This document shows, piece by piece, positions 53,138 through 63,070 of a stretch of 64,000 nt of DNA. The stretch lies in contig JABDBW010000003.1 of NCBI GenBank assembly GCA_013288485.1, positions 1-64,000 of the forward strand, read 5' to 3'. Under the pieces are notes generated by a model. That model searched no databases, had not been told where the DNA came from, and was given only the letters and a program-made list of their open reading frames with translations. Position 1 is the first letter of the stretch, and each line of letters begins with the position of its first letter. The stretch comes from Bacteroidota bacterium. GTDB taxonomy: Bacteria; Bacteroidota; Bacteroidia; Sphingobacteriales; Sphingobacteriaceae. Made by a program: the position numbers and the translations under genes.

Positions 53138-55951
53138 ATGAAAAAACTTATCCCTATCTTTCTTTTTTTATGTACAATTGCCTTTACCGCAAGTGCCCAA
53201 CGGGCGCTTAAAACAAAGGCGCGCGTAAGTGGCTTATATACCACAACGCTTGATATTACCTTAGATAGCCTGGCTCATCAATATCACGTACGCTTTATTT
53301 TTAACCGCGACTTTATAGGCCGGTTTGATGTGGTGGAACGGTTTTCTAACGAACCCCTGAAAAATGTAATAATCCAATTATGCAAGGATAACGACCTCCA
53401 TTATTACGTTGATGAGGATCAAAGCATCTATATTGTTAAAGACCCGCAAGATGTGGCCGTTTTAAAAAGAGAACGCGCAAACGTCCCGGAAGCATCAGAT
53501 GATAAAAAAAGTACGACGAATGAAGTAACACCAACGGTTACCAAAAAAGTTGAAAAGGCCGTGAAAACCGTGAAACCAAAGCCACAGGCTACAAACTTTA
53601 CCATATCAGGAAGAGTGATAGACCAGGGTACGGGCGAATCGCTGCCGGCATCGATCATTTCGGTGCGTAATACCAATATAAGCACTACGGCCAATGTGGA
53701 TGGTTATTTCACCATTTTAAATGTCCCGGCTGATACTTGTCAATTAACCGTTACCTATATGGGTTATAAGGAAGATACCTTTGTCCTTACGCCCGATAAT
53801 ATTAAAGCGCCAATAATTATCGGCCTGTTTGCTACCAACAAGGACCTGGACGAAGTTATTATTAACGATAAAAGAACAGAGTCGCTGATGAGCACCGATA
53901 AGCGCCTGGTAAGTGTGCTCCAAATTTCGCCTATAAAACTGGATGAGTTGCCCAATATTGGCGAAAAGGATATTTTACGCTCATTCCAGCTAATGCCGGG
54001 AATAAGTGCCAGTAATGAGTCGTCATCGGGGGTTTATGTACGCGGCGGTACGCCCGACCAAAACCTGGTGCTTTTTGATGGTTTTACAGTTTACCAGGTC
54101 GACCACCTGTATGGGTTTTTCAGTGCTTTTAACAGTAACGCTGTAAAGGACGTTACTTTATATAAAGGCGGTTTCCCGGCTAAATATGGCGGCCGCCTCT
54201 CGAGCGTTACGGATATGGTGGGTAAAGAGGGTAATAAAAAAGAGGCCGATTTTGGCGTCGACCTGAGTTTATTGAGCACGAACGCATTTGCCGAATTGCC
54301 AATTGGCGATAAATCTACCCTGTTATTGGCTTTACGCCGGTCGTACCAGGGCCCGTTATATGATAAAATATTCAAAAAATTTACCAGTTCGCAAATATCC
54401 GGCAATGGTGGCGGCGGCACAGGCGGCCCGCCAAGAGGTGGTGGTTTCCGTGGCGGCGGCGGCAGATTTGGTACTGTTAGCGTACCCACGTCCTACTTTT
54501 ATGACCTGAATGCCAAATACACCTATGCGGCTGATAAAAAAGACCTTTTTTCATGGAGTTTGTACCAGGGTGATGATGACCTGGATAATAGCAGGAGCTT
54601 TAATTTCCCCTCTTTATTTTTAACTAACGGCAGCGCGAGCAATGTCGATAAAACCACCTATGGTAATTTAGGGTCGAGCTTAAAATGGTCAAGGCAATGG
54701 AACTCAAAACTGTATTCAAACACCCTGGTTAGTTACTCTAATTATCATAGTAAAACCGTTAACAGTTCGCAATTAACTACAACGGATAGCTCGGCCGTTG
54801 CGCATACGGTTAGTACCGGTACATTCGAATCAAACAATGTGAAAGATGTGAGCTTTAAATCGGACTGGGAATTGCAGGTGACAAATAATACTAAATTATT
54901 GTTTGGCGCCTTTGCTTCGCGCCAGGCTGTGGATTACAATTATAGCCAGAATGATACCAGCGTATTAATAAATCAGCAGCGTACGGCAATAACCGGCGGG
55001 GGCTATGCTGAAATAGACCTTAACCCGACGGATAAGCTGCAAATTAAACCCGGGCTGCGAACAACCTATTATGACCAAACGGGTAAGGTTTACATCGAAC
55101 CGCGCCTATCGGCAACTTATACTGTTACAGACAATCTTACCTTAAAAGCTTCGACAGGAAGATTTAATCAATTTACTGATAAAGTGATCAGGGAGGATGT
55201 ATTATCGGGCAACAGGGATTTCTGGGTGCTGGCCAATGGCAATACGATACCGGTAAGTTCAGCGAACCATTTTATTGGAGGCTTCAGCTACGAAACAAAG
55301 CAGTTTCTTTTTGATGTGGAAGGTTATTATAAACAACTGGATGGCATTACCGAATATTCTGAACGGGAAACCGGCAACCGGCGTACGGCAATTACGCTCG
55401 AACAGCATTTTTATACGGGTTCGGGATATAGCCGGGGTATAGAATTTCTGCTGCAAAAAACGCATGGTAATTATACCGGATGGATAAGCTATACGCTTGC
55501 ACAGGCTACCAATCATTTTGATGTGTATGGCGGCGATTTCCCGGCCAACCAGGATGTAAGGGATGAATTTAAAATGGTACATGTATACCGGTACCAGCGA
55601 TGGGCGTTTTCTGCTTCCTGGATATTCGCGACGGGGCGCCCTTATACCGCCCCGTTAAGCAGTTTCACTGTTAACGATTTTACAGGCAGCAGCCGAAACT
55701 TTTTAACCATCAGCGCCGAAAATGGCGAGCGGCTGCCTAACTATAGCCGACTGGATGCCGCTGTTACTTATGATATTATTAAACTGGATAGCCGCAAAGC
55801 CGGCAGTATTGGTTTTTCGCTATTCAATTTATACAACCGTGCCAATGTATGGTATAAACAATATACCATAATTAATAACCAGGTGATCACTTCGGATGTT
55901 GATTACCTGGGTTTTACACCTAATATTACACTTAGTTTACGATGGAAATAA
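53138..55951 (+). CDS. TonB-dependent receptor with STN and carboxypeptidase-like domains
   Basis: 937 residues. Signal peptide to SAQ, an STN-like secretin/TonB short domain (about 27-110, DITLDSLAHQYHVRFIFNRDF), a Lys/Thr-rich linker, a carboxypeptidase-like repeat (NFTISGRVIDQGTGESLPASI), plug (SPIKLDELPNIGEKDILRSFQLMPGI) and beta barrel ending NITLSLRWK. A Gly-rich segment (about 425-448) is inserted near the start of the barrel. Imports an unknown ligand across the outer membrane. Overlaps the DUF4249 lipoprotein by 10 bp. Confidence 0.93.
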   Translation: MKKLIPIFLFLCTIAFTASAQRALKTKARVSGLYTTTLDITLDSLAHQYHVRFIFNRDFIGRFDVVERFSNEPLKNVIIQLCKDNDLHYYVDEDQSIYIVKDPQDVAVLKRERANVPEASDDKKSTTNEVTPTVTKKVEKAVKTVKPKPQATNFTISGRVIDQGTGESLPASIISVRNTNISTTANVDGYFTILNVPADTCQLTVTYMGYKEDTFVLTPDNIKAPIIIGLFATNKDLDEVIINDKRTESLMSTDKRLVSVLQISPIKLDELPNIGEKDILRSFQLMPGISASNESSSGVYVRGGTPDQNLVLFDGFTVYQVDHLYGFFSAFNSNAVKDVTLYKGGFPAKYGGRLSSVTDMVGKEGNKKEADFGVDLSLLSTNAFAELPIGDKSTLLLALRRSYQGPLYDKIFKKFTSSQISGNGGGGTGGPPRGGGFRGGGGRFGTVSVPTSYFYDLNAKYTYAADKKDLFSWSLYQGDDDLDNSRSFNFPSLFLTNGSASNVDKTTYGNLGSSLKWSRQWNSKLYSNTLVSYSNYHSKTVNSSQLTTTDSSAVAHTVSTGTFESNNVKDVSFKSDWELQVTNNTKLLFGAFASRQAVDYNYSQNDTSVLINQQRTAITGGGYAEIDLNPTDKLQIKPGLRTTYYDQTGKVYIEPRLSATYTVTDNLTLKASTGRFNQFTDKVIREDVLSGNRDFWVLANGNTIPVSSANHFIGGFSYETKQFLFDVEGYYKQLDGITEYSERETGNRRTAITLEQHFYTGSGYSRGIEFLLQKTHGNYTGWISYTLAQATNHFDVYGGDFPANQDVRDEFKMVHVYRYQRWAFSASWIFATGRPYTAPLSSFTVNDFTGSSRNFLTISAENGERLPNYSRLDAAVTYDIIKLDSRKAGSIGFSLFNLYNRANVWYKQYTIINNQVITSDVDYLGFTPNITLSLRWK

Positions 55952-56757
55952 AAAAATTAACGCCCTGGTTTATTATCGCCGCATTATTTTTGGCGGCAGG
56001 CGGGTTTTTATCCTCCTGCCAAAAAACAAATACCGGTGTATCGGGTATTAACAGGCCCGTTGTTGAAGCCTATCTTGTGCCCGGAACCAAAACATTGGTC
56101 AGGGTTTATTATCAAAAATACCTGGATGATACCATTACTTATGGTTACCCCATACCGGGGCTTAAATTAAGTATCTCTGACGGAACAAATACCGTACAAT
56201 TAGCAGAAACCACACCCGGCAATTATAGCTGGAACGATACTACTTTTGTAAAATTTAAAAAAACATATTCGCTCAACTTTATCTACCAGGGAAATACTAT
56301 TTCGGCACAAACCACCGTGCCCGACAGGCCTACGGGGTTCAGGGCATCTGATACGCTGCAGCTGGTCACTTTTCGTGGAGCGGGAATAACACCAACAAAT
56401 ATATTTACACCTGTCGTCTTTAGCTGGGATAATTCGGCGGCGTGGCTTTATTTGATCGCATTTAAAGATGTAAGCGCGGTACAATACCCCCTTAGTTCAA
56501 ATTCAAGGCCCTATCATGATTCCGAGGTGCTGTTGGGGCAAACGGCTACTTATCAAACCCAGCCCTTTAGTTTTACTTACACCGGGAATTATAAAGTACT
56601 GCTTTTTCATATTAACCAGGAATATAGCGATGCTATTACCTCCAGCGGTGGGTCGTCGCTTAGTTTAACCAATCCATCAACCAATGTGGTGAACGGGTTG
56701 GGCATTTTTACATCAATGAGTGCCGACACGCTTAATTTGGATGTAAAACTTCATTAG
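55942..56757 (+). CDS. DUF4249 lipoprotein
   Basis: 271 residues. Lipobox LSSC after a membrane segment, then beta-rich DUF4249 features (GINRPVVEAYLVPG, YPIPGLKLSISDG, NTISAQTTVPDRP). These lipoproteins almost always follow a TonB receptor of this type in Bacteroidota and may assist it at the cell surface. Its start overlaps the receptor gene, so the pair is translated together. Function unknown. Confidence 0.87.
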   Translation: MEIKKLTPWFIIAALFLAAGGFLSSCQKTNTGVSGINRPVVEAYLVPGTKTLVRVYYQKYLDDTITYGYPIPGLKLSISDGTNTVQLAETTPGNYSWNDTTFVKFKKTYSLNFIYQGNTISAQTTVPDRPTGFRASDTLQLVTFRGAGITPTNIFTPVVFSWDNSAAWLYLIAFKDVSAVQYPLSSNSRPYHDSEVLLGQTATYQTQPFSFTYTGNYKVLLFHINQEYSDAITSSGGSSLSLTNPSTNVVNGLGIFTSMSADTLNLDVKLH

Positions 56758-56763
56758 CCCCCT

Positions 56764-56800
56764 CTAAATCTCCTCCGCCTAAAGGCGGAGAGACTTTAGA
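56764..56800. repeat. Palindromic element after DUF4249
   Basis: CTCCGCCT-AA-AGGCGGAG with outer CTAAA / TTTAG arms. It is placed as a terminator but has no T-tract, and its shape suggests a dispersed repeat. Confidence 0.65.
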
Positions 56801-56868
56801 TTGATCACTATTTTTTACTACGCTTAAATACCATTTTTCGTATTTTAGCTTTACTTAATACCTATCCT

Positions 56869-58047
56869 ATGCATAAACTTAAAGCCATATTCAGTAATCA
56901 ATATTTTATTATTTTTTTATGGTTTGGCTTGAGTTTTTTTGCTGTTGCAAAAGGCCTTTTATTGGCGCCCGGCATAACGAGTTATGAAAATTATATAATT
57001 TACAAGTATAATTTTTTAAATCTTATACACCAGCATAGCCTGTTTGGCCTCCGGCCGGGGTGGAATATCGACCTTAACCATTACGGGCCTGTATTTGGGT
57101 TGATAATTGCACCTTTCGCTTGTTTTCCTGATAAACCAGGGGTTATACTATGGGTTTTATTTAATGCATGGATATTGTATAAAGCCATTAGGATGCTTCC
57201 TTTAAAGCAGGCACAGCAGCTGGCGATATTGTTGATATGCGCAAACAGTATGATGGGTTCATCAGGCAACGTACAGGTTAACGCGCTTGTAGCGGCGCTT
57301 ATTTTATTCAGTTTTATATTTATAAGGCGCAAACAGGATTTTTGGGCCGCCTTTGCCATCATGCTGGGCGCTTTTATAAAACTTTACGGAATTGTGGGTC
57401 TTGCTTTCTTTTTCTTTTCGGATAATAAGATCAAATTTATGTTGAGCATACTATTTTGGTCGGTTGTGTTATTTATTATGCCTATGCTTGTTTCGTCGCC
57501 GGCCTTTATTATTATTACCTATCACGACTGGTACTATGACCTGCTCGTTAAAAACGCCTATAATGAAACCGCTGTACGCACTTACGTATGCGTAATGGGT
57601 ATGATCAGCACTATATTTCATTATAAACATTTGCCAAATATGCCGGTGCTTATTCCCGCATTATTTTTATTCGGGCTATCGTACATAAGAACAAAATATT
57701 GGACCGATCTGCAATACCAGCTATTAATAGTGGCTTCAACCCTCATCTTTACCGTAATATTCAGCACCGGCTCTGAGCCGCCAACCTATATTATCGGATT
57801 TATAGGTGTAGCCATCTGGTTCGTCAATATAAACGGGCCGGCCAGTAAATTTGAATGGTTTTTATTGGTGTTTGCATTGGCCGTAACCAGTTTTTCGAAC
57901 TCAGATATTATGCCACGATACATCAGGGATACTTACATTTTACCTTACAAACTAATCGCCCTGCCCTGCCTGCTGGTATGGCTCAAAATTATCTATGAAT
58001 TGTTAACCCGTAAATTCGAGAATAAGCCGTCCGCAACAAGCGCTTAA
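56869..58047 (+). CDS. GT87/DUF2029-type membrane glycosyltransferase
   Basis: 392 residues with about ten hydrophobic helices. Early acidic loop SYENYIIYKYNFLNLIHQHSLF and the GT87 signature WNIDLNHYGPVFGLIIAPFA, then GAFIKLYGIVGLAFFFF. GT87 enzymes are polyprenyl-phosphate-dependent mannosyl-type transferases (GT-C fold). Donor and acceptor are unknown. Convergent with alanine dehydrogenase. Confidence 0.88.
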   Translation: MHKLKAIFSNQYFIIFLWFGLSFFAVAKGLLLAPGITSYENYIIYKYNFLNLIHQHSLFGLRPGWNIDLNHYGPVFGLIIAPFACFPDKPGVILWVLFNAWILYKAIRMLPLKQAQQLAILLICANSMMGSSGNVQVNALVAALILFSFIFIRRKQDFWAAFAIMLGAFIKLYGIVGLAFFFFSDNKIKFMLSILFWSVVLFIMPMLVSSPAFIIITYHDWYYDLLVKNAYNETAVRTYVCVMGMISTIFHYKHLPNMPVLIPALFLFGLSYIRTKYWTDLQYQLLIVASTLIFTVIFSTGSEPPTYIIGFIGVAIWFVNINGPASKFEWFLLVFALAVTSFSNSDIMPRYIRDTYILPYKLIALPCLLVWLKIIYELLTRKFENKPSATSA

Positions 58048-58067
58048 CTATTCGCATTAAAGAAAGA

Positions 58068-59183
58068 TCAATTACTCTTAAACCTCGGCTCCATAAAAGG
58101 ATATTGATAAACATCGGCCACTGCTTTACAGGTTACCGAACCATCAAATGTATTTAATCCTTTTAACAGTGCGGGGTTATCAATAAACGCTTTATTGTAC
58201 CCTTTGTTAGCAATTTGCAGGGCATACCCTAAGGTGGCATTGGTAAGCGCTATGGTAGAGGTATTGGGCACGGCGCCAGGCATATTACCTACCGAATAAT
58301 GCAATACATTATGTTTTATATATACAGGGTCGTCATGTGTTGTTACCCGGTCGGCAGTTTCAAACATCCCGCCCTGGTCAATAGCCACATCCACAATAAC
58401 CGAACCCGGCTCCATTGAAGCGATCATAGCCGCAGTAATCAGTTTAGGCGATTTAGCTCCCGGAATTAATACCGCCCCTATTACCAAATCTGAGTTTTTT
58501 ACAGCCTTCGCGATATTGCTCGCGTTTGATGCCAGCGTTGATACCTGGTAACCAAATATATCATCCAGCTGGCGCAGCCTGTCGAGGTTATTATCAATAA
58601 TGGTTACATCGGCCCCTAACCCTATGGCTATCCTGGCAGCGTTTGTACCTGCTACCCCCCCGCCTATAATAGTTACTTTGCCGCGGCGCACGCCCGGTAC
58701 GCCGCTTAGTAAAACACCTTTACCACCGTTTGGTTTTTCGAGATAACTTGCGCCCACCTGTACCGCCATACGGCCTGCAACTTCGCTCATGGGGGTAAGC
58801 AGCGGCAGCGTTCCGTTGGTTAATTGTATAGTTTCGTAAGCTATTGCGGTAACCTTATTATCCAGCAAGGCGGTTGTTAAACCCGGTTCGGCCGCCAGGT
58901 GCAGGTAGGTGAACAGGATCAATTTATCGCGAAAATATTGAAACTCGCTTTCAACAGGCTCTTTTACTTTCATTACCATATCAGCGGCCCATGCTTCCGC
59001 AGCAGTATCAACCAGTGTTGCCCCTGCTTTTTTATAGGTGGCATCGGTAAAGCCCGAACCTTCGCCTGCTGTTTTTTGAATAGTTACGGGGTGCCCAGCT
59101 GCGGTTAACGCTTCAACTCCTGCGGGGGTAACCGCGACACGATTTTCGTTGTTTTTAATTTCTGTTGGAATGCCGATCGTCAT
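58068..59183 (-). CDS. ald: Alanine dehydrogenase
   Basis: 371 residues. NAD-dependent interconversion of L-alanine and pyruvate plus ammonia. Seen: [30 protein letters not shown] (catalytic Lys), [10 protein letters not shown] (His), [27 protein letters not shown] (Rossmann), and [21 protein letters not shown]. All key residues present and standard length. Confidence 0.96.
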   Translation of the reverse strand: MTIGIPTEIKNNENRVAVTPAGVEALTAAGHPVTIQKTAGEGSGFTDATYKKAGATLVDTAAEAWAADMVMKVKEPVESEFQYFRDKLILFTYLHLAAEPGLTTALLDNKVTAIAYETIQLTNGTLPLLTPMSEVAGRMAVQVGASYLEKPNGGKGVLLSGVPGVRRGKVTIIGGGVAGTNAARIAIGLGADVTIIDNNLDRLRQLDDIFGYQVSTLASNASNIAKAVKNSDLVIGAVLIPGAKSPKLITAAMIASMEPGSVIVDVAIDQGGMFETADRVTTHDDPVYIKHNVLHYSVGNMPGAVPNTSTIALTNATLGYALQIANKGYNKAFIDNPALLKGLNTFDGSVTCKAVADVYQYPFMEPRFKSN

Positions 59184-59540
59184 TTCAAATTGTTATTTAT
59201 GAGATAAACCAAACCATTAAAATTGAACCCAAAAAAAAAGAGAGTGCCCCTTTTTTTGAGTACAAAATTGATTTAGCGTTAATTCTATGAGTCAGTTATT
59301 ACTGGCGGCAAAAATAAGGAATAAATTCGCTATGGAAGATTTTACGTTCAATTTTATTAAAACAGAGTTGTTTGTTGAAATAACATGACAAAATCGGGGA
59401 GCAATTAAATTCTTTTAAATGTTTTTTAAAAACTTAACATTCAATGGGTTGTTAACATAAATATAATATTAAACTCACATTATATTAACCTAACTTTGCG
59501 CAAATAATCACAACCTTTATAAGAATTTCGAGATTTCCCC
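59184..59540. promoter_or_regulatory. Intergenic region with -7 box for the H1-like gene
   Basis: AT-rich, without a gene. TAACTTTG at 59491-59498 is an exact TAnnTTTG box about 43 bp before the H1-like ATG; no -33 TTG is seen at the usual spacing. A run of A, then GAGAGTGCCCC and a T-run, occurs near 59230 (possible ald-side hairpin). Nothing else is recognised. Confidence 0.6.
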
Positions 59541-59939
59541 ATGAAAAAAGATAAAACTAATGCCTTAGCAAAAAAAGCAAAGAAGGCTGTTAAAAAAGAA
59601 TTAAGTGATAAATTGGCTGCAAAGATCAAAACTATAATCAGCGAATTTGAGCCCGATCTGAAAAAAGCAGAAAAAACGGTTAAAAAAGCTGCTAAATACC
59701 TGGCGAAAAAATTATCAAAAGCTACAACGGCTAAACCGGCTGCTGCTAAAGCGAAAGTGACTCCATCAGTAGCTAAAGCACCTACGGTTCCGGCGGCTAA
59801 AAAACCTGTAGCAGCAAGCCCTGCCAGGCCCGCAGTAAAAGCGCCTGCAAAAGTTGCTGTTAAACCAAGCCCGGCCATTCCTGCAAAGGCGGCCCCTGCA
59901 AAAGTAGCTGCTAAACCAGCCTCTCCTGCTAAAAAGTAA
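59541..59939 (+). CDS. Histone H1-like Lys/Ala/Pro-rich protein
   Basis: 132 residues. The N-terminal third is a charged helix (KKDKTNALAKKAKKAVKKELSD, then KIKTIISEFEPDLKKAEKTVKKAAKYLAKK). The rest is a Lys/Ala/Pro low-complexity tail with repeats such as AKAPAKVAVKP and AAPAKVAAKP. It resembles bacterial H1/Hc1-type DNA-binding proteins of Bacteroidota, probably compacting or coating DNA. The opposite-strand ORF (59480..59953) is its Ala/Gly-rich shadow. A hairpin terminator follows. Confidence 0.85.
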   Translation: MKKDKTNALAKKAKKAVKKELSDKLAAKIKTIISEFEPDLKKAEKTVKKAAKYLAKKLSKATTAKPAAAKAKVTPSVAKAPTVPAAKKPVAASPARPAVKAPAKVAVKPSPAIPAKAAPAKVAAKPASPAKK

Positions 59940-59943
59940 TATA

Positions 59944-59980
59944 CTCCTGTCATTCCGTATTTAATCCGTTATGACAGGAG
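59944..59980. terminator. Bidirectional terminator
   Basis: CTCCTGTCAT and ATGACAGGAG arms with an AT loop between two convergent genes, followed by a T-rich run on the plus side. Confidence 0.75.
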
Positions 59981-59987
59981 ACTATTT

Positions 59988-60350
59988 TTATCCCATACTA
60001 TAGAAAAACTGTTCCCCAACAATTTTTCCATTTTTAACTTCAAATACGGCAATTTCATTCATTGGCATACGACCGTGCTCTTTATAGGTAACATCCATCT
60101 CCATAGTAACTGTAAAATGATTACCTGTAACTAAGGGATCGGATATTTTGCCGCTGTGTATCTCTTCAACCATTTCCAGCCAGCCGTGTGTTTTTGCCAA
60201 AACATTGGCTTTACCTGTAACTAAGGCCCTCGGCGCGCCCTCCGGCTCCTTGCTTACAATGTTTTCATCGTACAACTCGTTTATAGCGTCAACATTTTTG
60301 CCTTCGCGGCAATATTGAACTAATTTGTCTGCAACTTCCTGTGTATTCAT
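59988..60350 (-). CDS. SnoaL/NTF2-like protein
   Basis: 120 residues with the cone-shaped SnoaL-like fold: VADKLVQYCREGKNVDAINELYDENIVSKEPEG, GKANVLAKTHGWLEMVEEIH and MNEIAVFEVKNGKIVGEQFFY. Members bind small hydrophobic ligands or act as isomerases/hydratases; no substrate is suggested by the context. Confidence 0.85.
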   Translation of the reverse strand: MNTQEVADKLVQYCREGKNVDAINELYDENIVSKEPEGAPRALVTGKANVLAKTHGWLEMVEEIHSGKISDPLVTGNHFTVTMEMDVTYKEHGRMPMNEIAVFEVKNGKIVGEQFFYSMG

Positions 60351-60431
60351 ACTATTTATTTTTAGGTGATAATTTTAGTTAAATCTATAACTTTTTTAAT
60401 GTGCCGCTCTTATTTCCCGGTTAAATTTAGG

Positions 60432-61370
60432 TTAATTTTTTTTGCCGATAACGTTCAATATAACGGCGCTGTTATGGGTGATGCCCAATGTTTTGCCCGG
60501 TATTGCCTGCACATATACTTTAAGGTATCCATCAACTATCCCTTTTATGATCCGGTTGGTTGATTCTTTGAACTCGTCAAAAACCGTTATCAGCGATTTC
60601 TGAAAATGCAGCCGGCCCTGTGTATCAACAGTCACATAAAACGAATAATAAAAATCCTGGTAGGCTTTATGGATGGTGATATCATATTCCGGCGACATAT
60701 ATTCGTCCGAATTATCATACCTGTTCATGACATTTATTTCCACTTTCTTTTTTACCACGGTTACCAGCGGGCTTTTACTTTTTAAAATTACAGGCTCGCG
60801 CGCGGCAAAAAAACTGTCGGCATGAGCGTTAACCTCGTTAACCCGCTTTATAATGTACAAGCTGTCTATCTTTCGCGTTTTTTGTAATTCGCCAGGGGTT
60901 TTATGCAGCACATTTTTCATATAATCAGCCGAATAAAACAGCATATAATTTCTTGAACTATCATAGTAAATAGTATCAGTTACAACATTCAGCACCCTGA
61001 ACACTAAGCTGTCTTTTGTAACTTTTAACGCCTTTAGCCAGGTATTGGCTACGCTGAATATGGAATCATGATCTAACGTAACTGTAAAGGTTAAAAAGCG
61101 CTTTTCAAAGGGGTCATATATGCTTGCTTTATTATTGGGCAGGAATGATAATTTCCATTCGGGGTATAGCTGATAGCCGTCTTTATTAAAAGAAAGACCT
61201 GTATCAAAATACCGGTGCACCTCGGTAAAATTTATACCTGTTACCCGCTTAAAGGAAACTTGTTTTTTATCTTTATCAAATTTAGATACACATGATGAAA
61301 GAGCAGCAAAGGCCAGGATAAACGTGAAAATATAATAAAGCCGGGGTGGTGAAAGTGAAGCGGGTAGCAT
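60432..61370 (-). CDS. Lipoprotein of unknown function
   Basis: 312 residues with a membrane segment and lipobox (FAALSSC). The mature part is rich in beta-type strands and Lys/Asp (YDSSRNYMLFYSADYM, HKAYQDFYYSFYVTVDTQGRLH). I recognise no domain. It lies downstream of the ACP-KS-FabZ genes on the same strand, 168 bp from the ACP, so linkage to that cluster is possible but not shown. Confidence 0.75.
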   Translation of the reverse strand: MLPASLSPPRLYYIFTFILAFAALSSCVSKFDKDKKQVSFKRVTGINFTEVHRYFDTGLSFNKDGYQLYPEWKLSFLPNNKASIYDPFEKRFLTFTVTLDHDSIFSVANTWLKALKVTKDSLVFRVLNVVTDTIYYDSSRNYMLFYSADYMKNVLHKTPGELQKTRKIDSLYIIKRVNEVNAHADSFFAAREPVILKSKSPLVTVVKKKVEINVMNRYDNSDEYMSPEYDITIHKAYQDFYYSFYVTVDTQGRLHFQKSLITVFDEFKESTNRIIKGIVDGYLKVYVQAIPGKTLGITHNSAVILNVIGKKN

Positions 61371-61538
61371 GATGTAAAAATGCAGATTTATATTTTAATC
61401 CGAAACCCTGTATAAAACCTAATCAAGTTTAATTGTCAAAATAGACTGACTGGTCAATATCAATTTTATCTTCCTCAAATCCAGAAGAAATATTACTTAC
61501 CTGAAAAACAATTTTTGATGGAGAAAAGCCGGCATTTT

Positions 61539-61796
61539 TTACGCAGGCTTATTGATCTTTTCAGAAATTACATCAATGCAGTTTCCTACGTTGTACATTT
61601 TTTCGGCAGCGTCAAAATCAATTTCAATATTGTATTGCGCTTCCGCGTCTATAATAATATCAACCAGGTTGGCCGAGTTAATATTTAAATCTTTTATAAG
61701 GTCGGTTTGTTCATTGATCCCATCTAACATGGCTTTGCTTTCGGTATATGGGGCCAGTACTTTTTTTAGTTCAATTAAAATTTCTTTTCTGTTCAT
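61539..61796 (-). CDS. Acyl carrier protein
   Basis: 85 residues. The phosphopantetheine Ser is probably Ser41 in DLNINSANLVDIIID, in place of the canonical D-S-L; flanking helices are LIELKKVLAPYTES and YNVGNCIDVISEK. Variation around the Ser suggests a dedicated rather than housekeeping ACP. Its ATG overlaps the KS stop by one base. Confidence 0.9.
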   Translation of the reverse strand: MNRKEILIELKKVLAPYTESKAMLDGINEQTDLIKDLNINSANLVDIIIDAEAQYNIEIDFDAAEKMYNVGNCIDVISEKINKPA

Positions 61797-63070
61797 TAGT
61801 TGTTCTTATATTTTGAAATAATTAAACAGCTGTTAACATCGCCAAAACCAAAATTAGCTTTCGCAACTGTGTTAATCACCTTGTCTACCTTTGCAGTTGG
61901 CAAATTGTTTGCCCCAATTATATCTAAAATTTCCGGTATTGGGTCTTCTAAGTTCAAATTAGGGTGAACAAAGTTATATTTTAACTGCAATACTGCTGCA
62001 ACTGTTTCAATTGACCCTGCCGCGCTTAACGAATGCCCTATCATTGATTTTAATGAATTAACAAACGGAAAATCACCCCCCGTGCGGTTTAATGCCCGCG
62101 ACCAGTTTTCAATTTCAAGTTTATCAGCTATTGTAGCGGTTAAATGGCCGCTTATCAAATCTATATCGGCAGCCGTAACAGTCGAATCAGCCATTGCTTC
62201 CCTGATGCACCGGATCACACCCTCCGGGCCGGGCGCCGTCATGCTGCCGCCGTTCCGTTGTCCGCCTGAATTCGTCGATCCCCCTAATATTTCACCGTAA
62301 ATTTTAGCGCCGCGCGCTAAAGCAAAATCAAGGTCCTCCAACACCAACGCGCCGGCGCCCGATCCCGGTACAAAGCCACCCGCCGATAAACTCATGGGGC
62401 GTGATGCTTTCTCGGGCTCATCATTAAACTTGCGCGATAGTACCCGCATAGAATCAAAACCGCCAAAAACATAACGGTCAACATATTCGCTGCTGCCAAC
62501 TACCATACGTTTGGCCATGCCGTACTTAATATACTCATATCCCATTAAAATAGACTGCGTACCCGTAGCGCAGGCGGCAGAGTTGTTAATGATCTTATTG
62601 CCCAGGCCCAGCCTGCCCGAAATATAAGCGGTGATCCCGCTGTTCATTATCTGCTCAACAACGCGCGAACCCAGTTTCTTCGACTCTTTGGCATCAACCC
62701 GGGTTATGGCAATTTTTATCACATCCGTATCGGCAACGCTGCTGCCAAATACACAGCCGGTTTCCCAAAGGGTTTCTTCGCTTACAATTTCATTGCCGGC
62801 ATCTGTCCACGCGTCAAGGGCGGCTTTTATTCCATAGGCAATACCTTTACCTTTTAAGCCATACAGGCTGGTTTCGGTAATATAGTTATGCAGCTGTTCC
62901 CATTCAAATTCAGGAATACCGCTTACCTGGCAATTAAATTTAAGGTCGGCGTATTCAGGAACAAAGCGGATACCGGAAATACCGTTTTGTATGGCATGCA
63001 AAAAATCGGGGATGGTTAACCCATTTGGCGCAACAACACCCAGGCCCGTAATTACAACTCGGTTATTCAT
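61796..63070 (-). CDS. Beta-ketoacyl-ACP synthase (FabF-like)
   Basis: 424 residues. Thiolase-fold ketosynthase: active-site Cys167 in INNSAACATGTQ, the His of LISGHLTATIADKLE (HGT motif altered to GHLTAT) and the second His in KSMIGHSLSAAGS. VFGSSVADTDV and GFVPGSGAGALVLED are typical. It extends acyl-ACP chains. Next to a dedicated ACP and FabZ-like dehydratase, so probably a specialised pathway (aryl-polyene, flexirubin or hydroxy-fatty acid) rather than housekeeping FabF. The altered HGT motif supports this. Confidence 0.93.
   Translation of the reverse strand: MNNRVVITGLGVVAPNGLTIPDFLHAIQNGISGIRFVPEYADLKFNCQVSGIPEFEWEQLHNYITETSLYGLKGKGIAYGIKAALDAWTDAGNEIVSEETLWETGCVFGSSVADTDVIKIAITRVDAKESKKLGSRVVEQIMNSGITAYISGRLGLGNKIINNSAACATGTQSILMGYEYIKYGMAKRMVVGSSEYVDRYVFGGFDSMRVLSRKFNDEPEKASRPMSLSAGGFVPGSGAGALVLEDLDFALARGAKIYGEILGGSTNSGGQRNGGSMTAPGPEGVIRCIREAMADSTVTAADIDLISGHLTATIADKLEIENWSRALNRTGGDFPFVNSLKSMIGHSLSAAGSIETVAAVLQLKYNFVHPNLNLEDPIPEILDIIGANNLPTAKVDKVINTVAKANFGFGDVNSCLIISKYKNN

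Noticed and set aside
59480-59953. 157-aa Ala/Gly-rich ORF on the minus strand
   Set aside because: It is the antisense shadow of the Lys/Ala-rich H1-like gene, which has an exact -7 box and a terminator.
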